Assembly: GCA_963726575.1 (NCBI GenBank) | Contig: CAVSCR010000003.1 | Span: forward strand, 124,001 to 188,000 | From: CAVSCR01 sp963726575 | GTDB lineage: Bacteria; Actinomycetota; Actinomycetes; JAHEKZ01 | DNA: 64,000 bases | Direction of reading: 5' to 3' | Shown: positions 8,927-16,523 of the stretch, piece by piece | Layout of the letters: each line of letters begins with the position of its first letter | Position numbering within the stretch: position 1 is the first letter of the stretch | Made by a program: the position numbers and the translations under genes | Notes under the pieces: generated by a model | What the model saw: only the letters and a program-made list of their open reading frames with translations | What the model was told of the DNA's origin: nothing | The model's database searches: none

Positions 8927-8976
8927 GGCGCACGCCCATGTGCCGTTCGCCTGCACCGCTTCCGGGCACACTAGCG
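8927..8976 (+). repeat. Dispersed palindromic repeat
   Basis: Left arm GCGCACGCCCATGTGCCGTT and right arm CTTCCGGGCACACTAGCGC match the repeat at 12632-12680, plus orientation, directly before the GNAT gene. Confidence 0.55.
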
Positions 8977-8978
8977 CT

Positions 8979-9671
8979 GTGAGTTGGCAGATCAGGGTGG
9001 ACCAGTGGTGGGCGGGCATGCTCGGCCTGCCAGCCGTGGCGATCCAGTCCGGTGGCTTGTTCGCCCTCGACGACATCGATCACGTCGTGGTGCTTGAGGT
9101 TCCGGGTCGGGCGCCGCTCGTCAACGCACCGCCGGACGTCATCGCCGTCTTGGAGGGCAAGCGAGTGCGGCAAGGCGTCGGCGTTGTCCGGGCAGCCGTG
9201 GCTGCGCTCACAGGCCGCGTCACGCGCGTGGTCGGTCCTACTTGGTACGGGTATGCGACGCAACAAGACTTAGCCAACAGCTACACAGGGGCCGGGGTCC
9301 GAGCCCTCACCGCCGGTGACCTCGACGCGCTCGCACAGCTGCACCAGCAGACGCCGCGCGACCAGGTCAATGAGAGCGGTACTGACGAACTTCCGGCGTT
9401 CGGCATCTTCGACGGCGCGAGGTTGATCGCGGTCGCCTGCCTCAAGTCCTGGCACCAGATGCCGACGATCGCCGTCCTGACTCATCCCTCACACCGCGGT
9501 CGGGGGCTGGCCACCGCAGTGGTTGCGTCCGCCGCCCGGGCCGGTCTGCAGCAGCGGTCAGAGGTGCAGTACCGCGCTTTCCACGCGAACGGCGCATCGA
9601 TCGCCGTGGCTCGTTCCTGCGGGTTCAGCCACTACGGTGACGTCACCGTCATCGAGTGTTCCGTTGCGTAG
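8979..9671 (+). CDS. GNAT family N-acetyltransferase
   Basis: A 230-residue protein with a C-terminal GNAT fold (about residues 100-230). The acetyl-CoA loop is THPSHRGRGLATAVVASAA near residue 170, followed by the helix and the FHANGASIAVARSCGF segment typical of motif B. The first ~95 residues form a separate alpha/beta extension (WWAGMLGLPAVAIQSGG) seen in two-domain GNAT proteins. The substrate cannot be predicted. GTG 8979 is chosen because an upstream start would run into the repeat. It stands alone between two copies of the dispersed repeat. Confidence 0.8.
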   Translation: MSWQIRVDQWWAGMLGLPAVAIQSGGLFALDDIDHVVVLEVPGRAPLVNAPPDVIAVLEGKRVRQGVGVVRAAVAALTGRVTRVVGPTWYGYATQQDLANSYTGAGVRALTAGDLDALAQLHQQTPRDQVNESGTDELPAFGIFDGARLIAVACLKSWHQMPTIAVLTHPSHRGRGLATAVVASAARAGLQQRSEVQYRAFHANGASIAVARSCGFSHYGDVTVIECSVA

Positions 9672-9726
9672 GTGCTTGAGCCTGTACTGCGCCTGCCGAA
9701 CGAGTCATTGTCTCCGCCTCGAAGCG

Positions 9727-9772
9727 AGCCGAAGTGCCGATAGCGGGCTGGTCGGACCCGGCATTGCGTGCG
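9727..9772 (+). repeat. Dispersed palindromic repeat
   Basis: GAAGTGCCGATAGCGGGCTG followed by GGTCGGACCCGGCATTGCGT and GCGC: a nearly complete copy 55 bases after the GNAT stop, plus orientation. Confidence 0.7.
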
Positions 9773-9802
9773 CTTGCATGGCCACGGGACCCAGCGAGCC
9801 GC

Positions 9803-10290
9803 CTACCGCACGAGCCTCTTGTACAGAACGTCCATGTGCTGACCCGTGCCCGTAGTGAACGTCTCTTGCAGAGTCCATCCGCACCGCTGGTAGAACCCGA
9901 GCGCAAGGTCGGTGCCGACCCAGGCCTCGGCGATTCCGTGCTCGGCAGCCCACTGCTCCAGGTGCTGCATCAACGTCCGCCCCACCCCCGTCCCCCTGCT
10001 GATCGCGGCGGACGATCATGCCGGTGACCCAAGGGCTGGTGTCCCGCCGTTCGTCCAGGTCGTAGGTGTCCAGGCCGACCGCACCCAGAACCTGATCGGC
10101 CAGGTCGTGCGCGACAAACGTCACCGGCAGCTCGTTCTGTCCCTGCCTCGCGGACCGTGGTCTCCAGCCACCAGGCCGGGTCCGTCGACTCCGGAGGATC
10201 CCCCCAATGCCCCCACTCCAGCCACCGCATGTCCGCCACCGCCTGCACCGAGGCAGGAGAGTCGGCCAGCAGGCTCACCCTCACATGCAC
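9803..10290 (-). pseudogene. GNAT acetyltransferase, broken by two frameshifts
   Basis: The reverse strand encodes one GNAT protein split over three frames. It starts MHVRVSLLADSPASVQAVAD with DPAWWLETTVREAG, then ELPVTFVAHDLADQVLGAVG with TSPWVTGMIVRR, then GRTLMQHLEQWAAEHGIAEA with GFYQRCGWTLQETF. The first shift lies near 10130 and the second near 9990 in a G-rich run (GGGGGACGGGGGTGGGG). The homopolymer position means a sequencing error is possible for the second, but two shifts favour a decayed gene. All expected GNAT motifs except an intact acetyl-CoA loop can be traced. Confidence 0.75.
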
Positions 10291-10312
10291 TCGGACAGGC
10301 TACGGGCGGTAG

Positions 10313-10368
10313 CCGCACACCGAAGTGCCGATAACGGGCTGATCGGTTCGTTGGTGGTCCGGTACCGA
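10313..10368 (+). repeat. Dispersed palindromic repeat
   Basis: GCACACCGAAGTGCCGATAA with CGGGCTGATCGG, then a diverged right arm (GGTCCGGTACCG). Plus orientation, at the head side of the broken GNAT gene and 23 bases before the DUF805 remnant. Confidence 0.6.
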
Positions 10369-10390
10369 GTGGACGACGCACGTCCGTGCT

Positions 10391-10839
10391 ATGCCGCAGA
10401 TGGCCGCCGAGGTGAGCTTCGGCGAGGCGGTCAAGCGCGGCTTCCGCGGCTGGCAGCACTGGTCTGGACGAGCATCGGCTACCGAGTACTGGTGGTGGTT
10501 CCTGTTCGCGAGCATGGTCACGGCCGCGCTGTACTTCGTCGCCTACTTCTTCGTCATCGTCGGTCTGTTCGTCGTGGCGGGCACCTCGTCATCTGTCCTC
10601 AACGGCAGCGGCGGGGCGATCGCTGTGATCCTGGTGGTCGCGCTGTTGGCGTTCGTCGCCTACGTCGTGGTGATCCTCGTGCCCTGACTTGCGGTCTCGG
10701 TCCGTCGCCTGCACGACACCGGGCGCAGTGGAGCGTGGCTGTGGCTGCTGCTCGTGCCGTTCGGAACCACGTTCGTGCTGGTCTTCCAGGCGTTCCCTCG
10801 ACGCCGACTGCCAATCAATACGGCCCCGTCCCCAATTGA
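10391..10839 (+). pseudogene. DUF805 membrane protein, broken (stop codon and frameshift)
   Basis: ATG 10391 gives a DUF805-type start (VSFGEAVKRGFRGWQHWSGR, then ATEYWWWFLF) and two to three membrane spans. After VVVILVP there is an in-frame TGA (10685-10687) where homologues continue. The same frame goes on LAVSVRRLHDTGRSGAWLWL, the family hallmark (VRRLHDTGRSG). Near 10800 the reading must shift to finish PSTPTANQYGPVPN with a TGA at 10839, the usual short Gly/Pro tail of the family. Two lesions make this a pseudogene. It lies directly upstream of the pyruvyl transferase gene. Confidence 0.8.
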
Positions 10840-10909
10840 CCGGGGGGCCATCCCGGTCGCCGCCCGTGTCACATACTCTGCAGCCGCGAGCCGGGAGGGA
10901 CGCGTCAGC

Positions 10910-12088
10910 ATGCCGAATCAGAGCAACAAGCCGCCGGTCATCTACCTGATCGGTACGTCCGGGCATCCGAACTACGGCGACGAGCTGATCACGGCGGCCT
11001 GGCTGCGTCACTACGCGCGCACGTGGCCCGACGCGGAGGTGTGGTTGGACTCGCCTCGGCCGGGGCAGAGTGCGGTGTTGATGGACGGCCTCCACCGCGG
11101 ACTGCGCTGTGTCGACACCCTCTATCACGCCTGTTGGAACGCCCCCGTCTCGACCCCCGCGGAGACCATCGACTTCGGGGCGAAGGTCATTGACGAACCC
11201 GGCCTGATCGCGCGTGAAGCCACTGGGGTGGAGAACCTGTCCCGGGTCGACCTCGTCCACATCGTTGGCGGCGGCTACATCAACAAGTTCTGGCCGCAGC
11301 ACCTTGCGCTGATCGGCGCTGCTCGTGGGTTACGGAAGCGGTACGGGACCCGCACTGCGATGACCGGTGCGGGATTGATGCCGTTCGTCCCCGGCAGCGA
11401 AGGTCCGGTGGCGGCGGCGCTGGACGAGTTCGACCTGGTGGACGTAAGGGACATGCCCACGCACTCGAACCTCACCTACGACGCCCCACGCACGGTGATG
11501 GCCGGCGACGACGCATTGTTGGCATTCGACTCCATGCCAGCGGGTCCTCGACCGATCTACGGATCCGTTGGCGCGGCACCGACGATGCTGTGCCTGCAGT
11601 CGGACATGCTGGAGATCCCTCAAGAGGAAATCGCCGACTACGCCGTGCGCACTCTCAAGGAGTGGGGAGTCGACCAAGGCCCGATCACATTGGTGGAGTG
11701 CAACCCCCCGGACGACGCCGCAGTTGTTGCGCTGTTGCGACCGCACTTGCCGCAATTGAAGGTGCTGCCGTTCTCGTTTCTCTGGCGTGACGGCTTCCCG
11801 GCGCAACGCGGCCAGCTATGGATCTCCACTCGCCTGCACGCCCACTTGATGGCCGCTGCGGCCGGCGCTTGGGGAGTGGCGGTCTCATTGTCGCGCGACT
11901 ACTACCGCACCAAGCACCAGATGCTGATCGAGAAGGGAAGTGGCTGGACCGTAGTTTCCGACCTTGACCAGCTGGTGCCCATCGGCGTCGCGCCGAAGGA
12001 ACCATTCGGCGGTGCGCTCCCCCGCTTGGTCGCAACCAAACGCAAAGTGGCCGACCGTGCGTCCTCGCTGGTCCGCAGCGACGCGTAG
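10910..12088 (+). CDS. Polysaccharide pyruvyl transferase family protein
   Basis: A 392-residue protein with the fold of the polysaccharide pyruvyl transferase / GT-B-like family. It has an N-terminal loop IGTSGHPNYGDELI (about residues 13-26), VHIVGGGYINKFW (about 114-126), a central TGAGLMPFVPGSE segment and the C-terminal WISTRLHAHLMAAAAGAWGV, where the conserved Arg-x-His binds donor. The family transfers pyruvate from phosphoenolpyruvate to sugars, or acts on related glycan substrates. No other glycan genes are adjacent, so the acceptor is unknown. ATG 10910 has a ribosome site (GGGAGGGA, 9 bases upstream) and removes an artificial N-terminal extension. Confidence 0.8.
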   Translation: MPNQSNKPPVIYLIGTSGHPNYGDELITAAWLRHYARTWPDAEVWLDSPRPGQSAVLMDGLHRGLRCVDTLYHACWNAPVSTPAETIDFGAKVIDEPGLIAREATGVENLSRVDLVHIVGGGYINKFWPQHLALIGAARGLRKRYGTRTAMTGAGLMPFVPGSEGPVAAALDEFDLVDVRDMPTHSNLTYDAPRTVMAGDDALLAFDSMPAGPRPIYGSVGAAPTMLCLQSDMLEIPQEEIADYAVRTLKEWGVDQGPITLVECNPPDDAAVVALLRPHLPQLKVLPFSFLWRDGFPAQRGQLWISTRLHAHLMAAAAGAWGVAVSLSRDYYRTKHQMLIEKGSGWTVVSDLDQLVPIGVAPKEPFGGALPRLVATKRKVADRASSLVRSDA

Positions 12089-12123
12089 ACAACTCATGGG
12101 TCGTGGCGGGACAGGGGTCTGAC

Positions 12124-12630
12124 GTGAAGGTACATAGGTGGGTGATTGTCTGTGACGCCAGCGACATCGAGGCCGAGAGCACGTTCTGGGCTGGCCTCCT
12201 GCGCGGCACGGTGCACCGCGACGACCACTGGCACAGCATCGTTGTCGACGGCAAGTGGGTGATCGGCGTACAACTTGCCCCGAACCATGTGGCACCGGAT
12301 TGGCCGACGGGCCCCCAGCAGCAACAGGTGCACCTCGACCTGCATGTCGACGACCTGGCGACGGCCGAGCGGCTGGCGGTGGAGCTCGGCGGGCGTCAAC
12401 TTCAGGCGGCGAAGAGGCCAGCAGACAACCCCAACGGCGATGAGATGCTCGCCGTCTTTGCCAGTCCGGCCGGCCACCCGTTCTGCTTCGGGGTCCAATC
12501 AGGGATCTTTGCGACGGCCCTGAGCGCAATCCTTCCCGGCCTAGCAGAGCTGATCGCAGCCATCTACCTGATCGCCACGGCCAAGGCCGCGACCGGCCGG
12601 CTCGTCCCTTCTTCTGCAACCCCCCGGTAG
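12124..12630 (+). CDS. VOC / glyoxalase-like protein with hydrophobic tail
   Basis: A 168-residue protein whose first ~125 residues form a VOC (glyoxalase-like) domain: WVIVCDASDIEAESTFWAGL at the start, HLDLHVDDLATAERLAVELG in the middle and FASPAGHPFCFGV at the end. Such small VOC proteins commonly act in antibiotic sequestration or as small-molecule enzymes; the substrate is unknown. The last ~43 residues contain a hydrophobic stretch (ILPGLAELIAAIYLIATAKA) that the family normally lacks. A lost stop codon or a real membrane tail would both explain it. GTG 12124 is preferred over GTG 12103. The stop is two bases before a full copy of the dispersed repeat. Confidence 0.7.
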   Translation: MKVHRWVIVCDASDIEAESTFWAGLLRGTVHRDDHWHSIVVDGKWVIGVQLAPNHVAPDWPTGPQQQQVHLDLHVDDLATAERLAVELGGRQLQAAKRPADNPNGDEMLAVFASPAGHPFCFGVQSGIFATALSAILPGLAELIAAIYLIATAKAATGRLVPSSATPR

Positions 12631-12631
12631 C

Positions 12632-12680
12632 GGCGCACGTACGTGCCGATACGGGGCTGATCAGATCCGACAGTCTGTGC
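12632..12680 (+). repeat. Dispersed palindromic repeat, best full copy
   Basis: The type copy: left arm GCGCACGTACGTGCCGATAC, centre GGGGCTGATC, right arm AGATCCGACAGTCTGTGC. The arms are imperfect inverted complements (GCAC-N4-GTGCCGAT against ATCCGRCA-N3-GTGC), with one extra base on each side, so a bulged hairpin can form. It begins two bases after the stop of the VOC gene. Confidence 0.8.
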
Positions 12681-12813
12681 CTCGATGGCTTCGGGGCCGA
12701 TGGTCCCTAGCCGAAAACGGATGTTGGGTGGCTGGCTGGTCTCGTACGAGGGGGTCGGGTCCTCCGCGCTCCGCTCTGGGGACGTGCATCACGAACGCCG
12801 GAAGGATTCGACG

Positions 12814-13136
12814 ATGAATCCAATCTGGTGGGTGCTGTTCCTCGTCATCTGGGTGGCGATCGCGTTCTGGCCGTCCCGAGTTGCTGGCCGTCCCGAGTTG
12901 CCGGTCGCAAGGGACACAGATTCATCGGCTACTTCATCTTCAGCCTGGTCTTCTTCCCGGCCGCGATCATCACGGCTTACATGGTGCAGGACCGCACAGC
13001 CAGTGACTCGGGTCGTACAAACCTGACGTGTAACCCGACGGAGGTACCGTCCGCGGGCGCTTCGCGTGAAGTGCCTGACATGGTCTATCGGTGGCCAACG
13101 GCGAGCCCAAAGCTCCATCGCTGCCCCGAGGCATAG
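12814..13136 (+). pseudogene. Small membrane protein frameshifted by a 17-bp tandem duplication
   Basis: ATG 12814 has a good ribosome site (GGAAGGA). It starts MNPIWWVLFLVIWVAIAFWP with SRVAG, but a 17-bp direct duplication (12869-12902) then throws the frame into RPELPVARD. Removing one unit restores SRVAGRKGHRFIGYFIFSLV and FFPAAIITAYMVQD, a two-span protein with a coherent second membrane segment. The restored frame runs to a stop at 13136. The clean repair by deleting one unit is direct evidence that the duplication is the inactivating event. The original function is unknown. Confidence 0.8.
12869..12902 (+). repeat. 17-bp tandem duplication
   Basis: Two adjacent units of GGCCGTCCCGAGTTGCY, identical except for the last base. 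Since 17 is not a multiple of three, the surrounding small membrane gene is frameshifted. Confidence 0.9.
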
Positions 13137-13297
13137 GGGCTCTTGCGACGCGGGCTCTCGTGGGCGCGGGGTTCACCGAACTCGCCCACCTCGACGGAGT
13201 CCCGCTCGAGCAGCTCAAAGCGCTTCACGGCGTCGGACCCAAGGCACTCGCCGTTCTGCAGAATGAGCTGGAGCGCATGGGGATGTCGCTCGGCTGA
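13091..13297 (+). CDS. Small helix-hairpin-helix protein
   Basis: A 68-residue protein consisting of tandem helix-hairpin-helix elements: ALATRALVGAGFTELAHLDG, then ALHGVGPKALAVLQNEL. The GVGPKA hairpin is the classical non-specific DNA-backbone-binding loop. Stand-alone proteins of this type occur in actinobacteria, usually as uncharacterised DNA-binding proteins. The start is GTG 13091, overlapping the end of the frameshifted membrane gene. A strong hairpin (13334-13367) follows the stop. Confidence 0.7.
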   Translation: MANGEPKAPSLPRGIGALATRALVGAGFTELAHLDGVPLEQLKALHGVGPKALAVLQNELERMGMSLG

Positions 13298-13333
13298 AGC
13301 GCACCCACTGATCCTTCCGTGCCAACCCATCGA

Positions 13334-13367
13334 ACGGCCCCGGCTTGCGCTGAGTCTCCGGGGCCGT
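13334..13367. terminator. Bidirectional terminator hairpin
   Basis: A perfect 10-bp inverted repeat (ACGGCCCCGG / CCGGGGCCGT) with a 14-base loop, between the plus-strand HhH gene and the minus-strand cupin gene. It could serve both. Bases 13368-13559 show no gene I can support. Confidence 0.65.
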
Positions 13368-13559
13368 CCGGCCCCTGCCAGCACCCCCGGACCCTGCGGG
13401 GCAACGCATCCGGGCGGTTCGTCGTAGTGCGCTGACGCGACGCAAAGTATCCACGCAGTGTCATGCCCGGCAGAGGAGGAAGTCCCGGATCGCCGACGGG
13501 TACCTCCAGGAGTGCCCTCACCGCACTGCACAGATCCGGTTCGCGCCTGGCCCTGGCGT

Positions 13560-13919
13560 CTATCCGGCCGGTTTGGCGTAGGCGGCTACCCCGGTGTCGT
13601 ACATGACGCAGGGTTCGGAGCCCAGCGTCCACGCGTCGTGGCCGGGCTCGAGGACGAATACGTCGCCGGGACCGACGGTGGCCTCCGATCCGTCGTCGGC
13701 CCGGACCATCATCTGACCCGAGATGCAGATGCCGGTGTGCCGGGCTTGGCACGAGTCGGTCCCGGCGATCGGCTTGACGTCTTCATCCCACCGCCAGCCA
13801 GGTTCGAAGACGCCGCGGCCGAGAGTGAAGTCGCCCAGGGTGACCACATCCATGTGCCCGTGGGCAGCAAAGGGTCGGACTTCGTGCGGCTGATCGATGT
13901 TCGCCGTGTCGGCCTTCAT
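13560..13919 (-). CDS. Cupin domain protein
   Basis: A 119-residue single-domain cupin. The two cupin motifs are recognisable: EPGWRWDEDVKPIAGTDSCQ with RHTGICISG, then VGPGDVFVLEPGHDAWTLGS. Some metal-binding His/Glu positions are kept. ATG 13919 has a strong ribosome site (AAGGAG, 7 bases upstream), which excludes the longer frame. Proteins of this class are small-molecule-binding or isomerase-like; the partner is unknown. No operon partner is clear. Confidence 0.75.
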   Translation of the reverse strand: MKADTANIDQPHEVRPFAAHGHMDVVTLGDFTLGRGVFEPGWRWDEDVKPIAGTDSCQARHTGICISGQMMVRADDGSEATVGPGDVFVLEPGHDAWTLGSEPCVMYDTGVAAYAKPAG

Positions 13920-14339
13920 GACGATCTCCTTGGGTAGGTCAATGATCTGCACCTTGGCACTGGGTGCCACGCGACGGAAGGCCTGACGCCGGTTGCCCGT
14001 TTGCGCGGGTTCGAAGAAGGGCACCGCAGTGCCGTGCCGGTTCGGGCTGAGCCGGATCGTCCCGACCGACCTCGTCGTTCGTAACGATCGCCACGAGCAG
14101 CTCCGGAACTGGGGATTCGCTGCAGAGCAGCCCGACGACCTCGGCCCCGTCCACCTCACACCGTCCTCGACTCTCGCGGGTGACACTGCCAGGCAGATCC
14201 GACACGCCACGTCAGGTCGAACCGGCGACACCTGCAGCGCCGTCTGCCATGCCGCCTTCTCCGACTGGTTCGGCCACACAATCAGCACCACAGTCGACTC
14301 GTCCAGCAGCGCCGTTACGAACCGCCACCGACACTGTTG
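13920..14339. other. Gap with possible coding remnant and weak repeat copy
   Basis: The reverse strand shows stretches that look coding but lie in different frames (VVLIVWPNQSEKAAW near 14250, GLLCSESPVPELLVAIVTND near 14080). A short frameshifted gene is possible, but I cannot identify it. A weak copy of the dispersed repeat (GCACCGCAGTGCCGTGCCGG, then GGGCTGAG) is at about 14031-14066. Confidence 0.3.
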
Positions 14340-14579
14340 CTACTCCTCGGCACCTTCAACAGGCTCCGGTAGCAGCGGAGTTTCCGCGTCTGCGGACATG
14401 TGCTCGAGTACGTCGTAGACCACGAAGGCCGGCCAGACCAGTGCCTTGCCCAACGCCTTCGCCCTGCTCCTCGCGTCGCCGTCGCCGTGCTGCCAGTAGT
14501 AGACGCCAGCACCGATCATCCCCAGGGTGTAGACCTTGCCGCCACCTGAGCCACCTGAATGACCGCCTCTAGTCGTCAC
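14340..14579 (-). CDS. Small membrane-associated hypothetical protein
   Basis: A 79-residue protein: Gly/Ser-rich start (GGHSGGSGGGKVYTLGM), a short hydrophobic segment (IGAGVYYWQ), a charged loop with DGDARSRAKALGKA, a second hydrophobic segment (LVWPAFVVYDVLEHM) and an acidic tail. Similar short proteins ending LVWPAF-x-VY occur widely in actinobacteria without known function. Start GTG 14579 has a ribosome site (GAGAGGAC, about 9 bases upstream). Confidence 0.65.
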   Translation of the reverse strand: MTTRGGHSGGSGGGKVYTLGMIGAGVYYWQHGDGDARSRAKALGKALVWPAFVVYDVLEHMSADAETPLLPEPVEGAEE

Positions 14580-14749
14580 AACAGATCAGTCCTCTCTCTT
14601 TCAAGTTCTGAATGTGATCTCGACAGACGACGTCGAGAGATTCCGTGGCCGCATTACCCAATTCTGCGAGGCACGTATTGCTTCAATCCGCGGAATGGCA
14701 TTCCTGGACGATTCCGCGATGGAGACGCAATCCTGGACCTGGCTGGATG

Positions 14750-15286
14750 TCACACGAGCTGCGGGGGCACAAGGTCCCGCAGCTCTAAGGCCACCTCGTC
14801 TTGGGCGGACTCGGTGACCCACTCCGACACCGGCCGGCTCAGGAAGCCGAGCACTCCAGGGCCGGCCTGCTCGTCGGTGAACCAGGACATCCGCGGCACG
14901 ACGTGCACGTGGAGGTGCTCGAATCCCTCCTTCTCGGCGAAGAGCATGAAGTAGGTCTTGGTGCAGCCCGTGACGGTCCTGAGGGCTCCGGACAAGCCGG
15001 CGAGCAGCGGACCCAACGCCGCGCTCTCCTCCTCATCCAGATCATCAGCAGCGGTGACGTGACGGGTCGGAATCAGAACCAGCCAGCCTGGCAATGCGGA
15101 GTCGAAGGCATGGGCCACACGCCAGCCGTCGCGAACGACGATCGCCTCACGCGGTGGAAGGTCCTCTAGCTGCGCGTTGCGCTCGCAGGAGTAGCACCCG
15201 TCCACGTGGGTCGGGGGTGCAGGTACGTCGAGACCCTGATGAGCCGTCGCCCCCAGACCCAGACCACTGTCATCCACTGAGTCCAT
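14750..15286 (-). CDS. HIT family protein
   Basis: A 178-residue histidine-triad nucleotide hydrolase/transferase family member. The triad is intact in HLHVHVVPR (about residue 120). The preceding segment WLVLIPTRHVTAADDLDEEE is the usual HIT beta-hairpin, and an N-terminal C-x2-C pair (CYSCERN) may bind zinc. HIT enzymes hydrolyse nucleoside phosphoramidates or dinucleotides. ATG 15286 has a GGAAGGG ribosome site 9 bases upstream. The 14580-14749 gap on its 3' side is unusually A/T-rich for this window and holds no gene I can support. Confidence 0.85.
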   Translation of the reverse strand: MDSVDDSGLGLGATAHQGLDVPAPPTHVDGCYSCERNAQLEDLPPREAIVVRDGWRVAHAFDSALPGWLVLIPTRHVTAADDLDEEESAALGPLLAGLSGALRTVTGCTKTYFMLFAEKEGFEHLHVHVVPRMSWFTDEQAGPGVLGFLSRPVSEWVTESAQDEVALELRDLVPPQLV

Positions 15287-15397
15287 CGCGCTCACCCTTC
15301 CCGGATTGTGGCTCTGATCGAGTTGAGGACATCATCCTCAAGGTGATCTAGGGCGACCCGAGCAGACGTGCCGACCTGGGTGGTCGACGGTCGTGGA

Positions 15398-15685
15398 CTA
15401 GTCGGAGCTGTCCGATGTCGGTTGCATCGCCTCGATGTTCTGGGCCGACGCGGCCGAGACGATCCACGTCGTAGCAGCGATGAGAAGGCCAATGGCCAAG
15501 CCAATGCCCGTCCACAGCAATCTTTGGGCGGTGAGATCGGCTGGGTAGTAACACGCGGCGATCGGGACACCGGATGGGCAGCTGTGTGTTGCGCCGTGCG
15601 GCCAGGGGAACGCCAGCGCAAGCACAAGTCCGATCAAAGCCCCTGCCAAAGGGGCCAGCAGGAGAATGGGACGCCTTCGGGCCAT
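15398..15685 (-). CDS. Two-span membrane protein
   Basis: A 95-residue protein: a basic start (ARRRP), span one ILLLAPLAGALIGLVLALAF, an extracytoplasmic loop with two Cys (HSCPSGVPIAACYYP) that could form a disulphide, span two RLLWTGIGLAIGLLIAATTW, and a short polar tail. ATG 15685 has a GGGAG ribosome site. Function unknown. Confidence 0.65.
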   Translation of the reverse strand: MARRRPILLLAPLAGALIGLVLALAFPWPHGATHSCPSGVPIAACYYPADLTAQRLLWTGIGLAIGLLIAATTWIVSAASAQNIEAMQPTSDSSD

Positions 15686-15735
15686 AAGTCGGGTCTCCCT
15701 CGGCAACATCGTTCAACGGTCGAAGCCTATGGCGC

Positions 15736-15785
15736 ATGCCGCGCACGGAGGTGCCGTTCGGTGCCCTGCATCCGGCTTCCTGCGC
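15736..15785 (+). repeat. Dispersed palindromic repeat
   Basis: Left arm CGCACGGAGGTGCCGTTCGG and right arm GCATCCGGCTTCCTGCGC. Plus orientation, upstream of the first ECF sigma gene. Confidence 0.65.
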
Positions 15786-15917
15786 AGGTCGTGGTTCGTC
15801 GCGCCGAGACCGTACGCGGGATGTTCCTGGCCGGTTCAACCCTGTGAGCGCTTGGTTGAGGAGACTGCGATTGGGGTCGTTGTCGGGGGTCGGGCTGCGG
15901 GATTCGGGCAACGGCTA

Positions 15918-15935
15918 AACCCCGGGACCGGGGTT
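15918..15935. promoter_or_regulatory. Perfect palindrome upstream of ECF sigma gene
   Basis: AACCCCGG and CCGGGGTT form an 8-bp perfect inverted repeat with a two-base loop, 16 bases before ATG 15951. It could be an operator or a leader hairpin controlling the sigma operon. Confidence 0.4.
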
Positions 15936-15950
15936 GTGCGTGTTATCACC

Positions 15951-16523
15951 ATGGTGGGTCGTCTTCACCCGAGCACTGCTCAGCGGCAGGAGGGCGTGGT
16001 GGGCCGTAAACCCGCGGATCGGGCTCCGGTGGTGTTGCGGGGTGAGACGTTCGACGCCTTCTACCGGCGCAACTTCCGGAGTCTGGTCGCGCTTGTGTTG
16101 GTTCTGTCGGGCAGCCGGGCCGCCGCTGAGGACATCGCGCAAGATGCGCTGCTGACGGCGCTGCGGGATTGGGACCGGGTCTGTGCGTTGGAGGATCCGG
16201 CAGCGTGGGTACGTCGGGTCACGTTGAATCGGGCTTGTTCGGTGTCGCGTCGGCGGATGGCTGAGCTTCGAGCGTTGGCCCGGTTGGGCGGTCGGCGGGA
16301 GCCACTTGCGGCGATGCCGGAGGTCGACGAACAGGTGTGGGCGGAGGTCCGGCGGTTGCCGCGGCGGCAAGGTCAGTGTGTGGCGCTGCACTACCTCTTG
16401 GACTGCTCGGTTGCCGAGACGGCCCGCACGCTGGGCTGTGCCGAAGGCACGGTAAAGGCGCACCTGCATCAGGCGCGGGTCAGTCTCGCGACCCGGCTCG
16501 GCAGCGAGGGTGGTTGGTCATGA
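15951..16523 (+). CDS. ECF RNA polymerase sigma factor (SigE-like)
   Basis: A 190-residue ECF sigma factor. Region 2 (FDAFYRRNFRSLVALVLVLS, then AAEDIAQDALLTALRDWDRV) contains the -10-recognition helix. Region 4 (LPRRQGQCVALHYLLDCSVA, then TLGCAEGTVKAHLHQARVSL) contains the -35 helix-turn-helix. The stop overlaps the ATG of the next gene (ATGA), the classic sigma/anti-sigma coupling. ATG 15951 is used; GTG 15999, with GGAGG close upstream, is an equally possible start. The target regulon is unknown. Confidence 0.85.
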   Translation: MVGRLHPSTAQRQEGVVGRKPADRAPVVLRGETFDAFYRRNFRSLVALVLVLSGSRAAAEDIAQDALLTALRDWDRVCALEDPAAWVRRVTLNRACSVSRRRMAELRALARLGGRREPLAAMPEVDEQVWAEVRRLPRRQGQCVALHYLLDCSVAETARTLGCAEGTVKAHLHQARVSLATRLGSEGGWS

